Positions 62,164 through 64,000 of a DNA stretch of 64,000 nt are shown here, one piece after another. Below the pieces are notes generated by a model. It made no database searches and was not told the origin of the DNA. It worked only from the letters and a program-made list of their open reading frames with translations. The translations under genes and the position numbers were made by a program. Numbering within the stretch: position 1 is the first letter of the stretch; the number at the start of each line of letters is the position of its first letter. Origin of the DNA: CAXBGS01 sp963975425 (lineage in GTDB: Bacteria > Planctomycetota > Planctomycetia > Pirellulales > Pirellulaceae); NCBI GenBank assembly GCA_963975425.1, contig CAXBGS010000011.1:124001-188000 (forward strand), in the 5' to 3' direction.

Positions 62164-63149
62164 TGACAGACACGAAAATCAACCGCTCTCTCGAATCCGC
62201 CAGCGTGTCCGTGGTCATCCCATGTTTCAACGCTTCACGTTTTCTGAGTGAAACGATTCAGTCGGCGCTCGATCAAACTCATTCTCCGTTGGAAGTCATC
62301 GTGGTCGACGACGGTTCGACGGACAACTCGGCCACGATCGCAGACTCATTCGGCCCGTCGGTTCGGGTCATTCGGCAAAGCAACCAGGGCGAATCGGTCG
62401 CTCGAAATCGCGGCATCGACGAAGCCCGTGGCGACTGGATTGCCTTTCTTGATGCCGATGACTTGTGGCTGCCGCAAAAGCTTGAAAAACAATTGGCCGC
62501 GATCGACTCGCCCGAAGTGATAGCCGTTCATACGAACCTTGAATTCTTTGACCAAGCCCGTTACATCACTGAAATTGAATCCATTCCGGCGGCCGTTCGT
62601 TATCGTGTGGAATCAGTCGCGATCGAATCGCCGTTCTATTCACCTTCGGCTTGGATCGTCCGCCGTCAACTATCACTGCGTTTCCCGACTTGGACTCAGG
62701 CCGCAGAGGACCTGATCTATACGATCGGACTGGTACAGCTTGGTGAGATAAGACTCGTCACTGAACCGCTCACGCGGCACCGACGGCACGTGGACTGTCA
62801 ATCACTCAGCACGAGAAACATTTGGCCTGCCAGACACGAATCCATCCGACGTTTTCTTCGCGAACATGCGCCCGACCTTTCCGAAGAGACAAAGGCCGAC
62901 ATTCTGCAGGGGTGGGATCGACGCTTGGTTTCGATCGCCGAACACGCTTGGCGAACGCGTGACTGGGACACCGTGAACGCAATTCGCGAACATCTCTCGG
63001 CGATCAGTCGCGACATCGGATCGATCGACCATGACGACCGCAGCGTGGGACATTTTCTTTCGCGTCGGCCCTATCCGCCTTGGGTCTATCGATGGACGGA
63101 CCCTATCAAACGTCTTCTGCGGCCGGTCGTCTCTTGGCTGCGAAAATGA
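62163..63149 (+). CDS. Glycosyltransferase family 2
   Basis: 328 aa from the ATG at 62163, which shares a base with the upstream stop (TGATG). GT-A fold: SVVIPCFNASRFLSETIQSA, LEVIVVDDGSTDNSATIADS, GESVARNRGIDEARGDWIAF with LDADDLW, the nucleotide/metal-binding DxD. No transmembrane segment. Works with the preceding GT4 and the export permease downstream. Confidence 0.92.
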   Translation: MTDTKINRSLESASVSVVIPCFNASRFLSETIQSALDQTHSPLEVIVVDDGSTDNSATIADSFGPSVRVIRQSNQGESVARNRGIDEARGDWIAFLDADDLWLPQKLEKQLAAIDSPEVIAVHTNLEFFDQARYITEIESIPAAVRYRVESVAIESPFYSPSAWIVRRQLSLRFPTWTQAAEDLIYTIGLVQLGEIRLVTEPLTRHRRHVDCQSLSTRNIWPARHESIRRFLREHAPDLSEETKADILQGWDRRLVSIAEHAWRTRDWDTVNAIREHLSAISRDIGSIDHDDRSVGHFLSRRPYPPWVYRWTDPIKRLLRPVVSWLRK

Positions 63150-63254
63150 ATGCTCCATGAGCTGGTTTGTATCTGCAGGATCGGGGTTAACCTGACCGAT
63201 CAAGCTGAACTACAATTGGATCCTTTGCTGAAGACTCTGAAATCAAGTGATTGA

Positions 63255-64000
63255 GTGACCGAAACACTAGTACCACGCGATGAATTAGCCGTTGATAACG
63301 TGCTCGGTCCACCGAACCGGGTTGTTATCACAGCTGATTCGGCTCAATCATCGCTGAGGCTAAGCGAACTGCTGGAATATGCGGATCTGTTCCGTTTCTT
63401 CATCTGGCGCGAAGTCAAAGTCCGTTACGCGCAGAGCGCACTTGGCATCAGCTGGGCCGTATTTCAGCCGCTGGTGACGGCGTTGATCATGATGGTTGCG
63501 TTCGGTTACTTCGCGAAAATCCCCACCGAGAACGCTCCACGATTCTTGTTTTACTTTTGCGCCCTCGTACCTTGGACTTTTTTCAGCAGTGCCGTGACTG
63601 ATGGGACGGCAAGCCTGGTGAACAACGCACAGATGCTGGGCAAAGTCTATTTCCCACGCATCATTTTACCGCTGGCTTCGATGGTCGCCCGGTCGATCGA
63701 TTTTCTGATCGCGTTTTTCGTCTTGATCGTATTGATGTTGTTTGACGGCCTGATACCGACGCCGAAAGCATTGCTGATCCCTGTCTTGTGCCTGGTGATG
63801 CTGACCGCGGCGGTAGGTGTCGGCTTGTGGCTAACCGCTTTGGCAATCCAATACCGAGACGTCAAGTATGCGACGACGTTCATGGTTCAATTGATGATGT
63901 TCGCATCGCCGGTGATCTATCCGGTTTCCGGCATCCCAGATCGATATGTCCTGGGCGATTTGACCGTGAACCCGCAACACATCTATGCGCTGAACCCAAT
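63255..64000 (+). CDS. ABC-2 type polysaccharide export permease (3' end outside window)
   Basis: Starts at GTG 63255 and remains open to the right edge; about 248 residues are visible. After a 40-residue cytoplasmic part comes FRFFIWREVKVRYAQSALGI SWAVFQPLVTALIMMVAFGY, the typical start of O-antigen/teichoic-acid exporters (Wzm/TagG), then VPWTFFSSAVTDGTASLVNN and QMLGKVYFPRIILPLASM, and further hydrophobic helices (LLIPVLCLVMLTAAVGVGLW; MVQLMMFASPVIYPVSGIPD). Exports lipid-linked glycan with an ATPase partner expected just downstream. Confidence 0.93.
   Translation, partial: MTETLVPRDELAVDNVLGPPNRVVITADSAQSSLRLSELLEYADLFRFFIWREVKVRYAQSALGISWAVFQPLVTALIMMVAFGYFAKIPTENAPRFLFYFCALVPWTFFSSAVTDGTASLVNNAQMLGKVYFPRIILPLASMVARSIDFLIAFFVLIVLMLFDGLIPTPKALLIPVLCLVMLTAAVGVGLWLTALAIQYRDVKYATTFMVQLMMFASPVIYPVSGIPDRYVLGDLTVNPQHIYALNP

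Overview
The window looks like chromosomal DNA of a planctomycete, most likely a Rhodopirellula-like member of the Pirellulaceae. The call rests on gene families that are near-diagnostic for the phylum: a DUF1549/DUF1553 'planctomycete cytochrome' protein followed by a DUF1501 protein, secreted proteins with an N-terminal LEPR-XLL motif plus type I dockerin repeats, a membrane Ser/Thr kinase with TPR-like tail paired with an ECF sigma factor, and ExbD proteins with a zinc-ribbon head. I see no phage, insertion sequence, CRISPR array or rRNA operon. One tRNA gene (tRNA-Phe, GAA) is present.

Layout. 1-8.1 kb: three large secreted LEPR-XLL/dockerin proteins (one cut by the window edge, one a metalloprotease, one a cadherin-like repeat protein). 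8.2-12.1 kb: a small hypothetical gene, pyruvate kinase, an SDR oxidoreductase and a ROK-family sugar kinase. 12.6-18.9 kb: a co-oriented block of ECF sigma factor, anti-sigma-like protein, coiled-coil exported protein, DUF1549/DUF1553 protein and DUF1501 protein. 19.3-24.5 kb: a cysteine-rich exported protein, glnB-glnD (nitrogen signalling) and a PduO-type cobalamin adenosyltransferase. 24.6-34.4 kb: mostly housekeeping genes (NUDIX hydrolase, transglutaminase-like lipoprotein, flavin reductase-like protein, nadD, priA, pdxH, AlgH/UPF0301, cold-shock-domain protein, DUF5989 protein).

34.5-47.9 kb: a long minus-strand cluster of eight genes: terpene-cyclase-fold/HEAT-like protein, single-pass membrane protein, ExbB/TolQ, two ExbD/TolR, a membrane-anchored PQQ-type beta-propeller, a TPR-plus-SBP5 protein and a secreted hypothetical. 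This looks like an energised envelope machine of unknown substrate and is the best candidate here for an undescribed multi-gene system. 48.6-53.7 kb: an AGCS amino-acid/Na+ symporter translationally coupled to a phosphodiesterase-family protein, a DUF1080-like protein and an M20 amidohydrolase. 53.8-57.2 kb: Ser/Thr kinase and its ECF sigma factor. 57.5-58.9 kb: M14 carboxypeptidase. 59.0-64.0 kb: start of a surface-polysaccharide locus (two methyltransferases, two glycosyltransferases, ABC-2 export permease running off the edge).

The most unusual DNA-level signal is a family of short (12-21 bp) tandem repeats in intergenic DNA. Several unrelated genes (pyk, the DUF1501 gene, the transglutaminase-like lipoprotein gene, the gene ending at 27885, pdxH) have a repeat whose unit contains the last codons and the stop codon of the gene, so the stop codon itself is duplicated downstream. 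Others lie just after pduO, after tRNA-Phe and in two divergent promoter regions. I know of no named element with these properties; all statements on function are inference.
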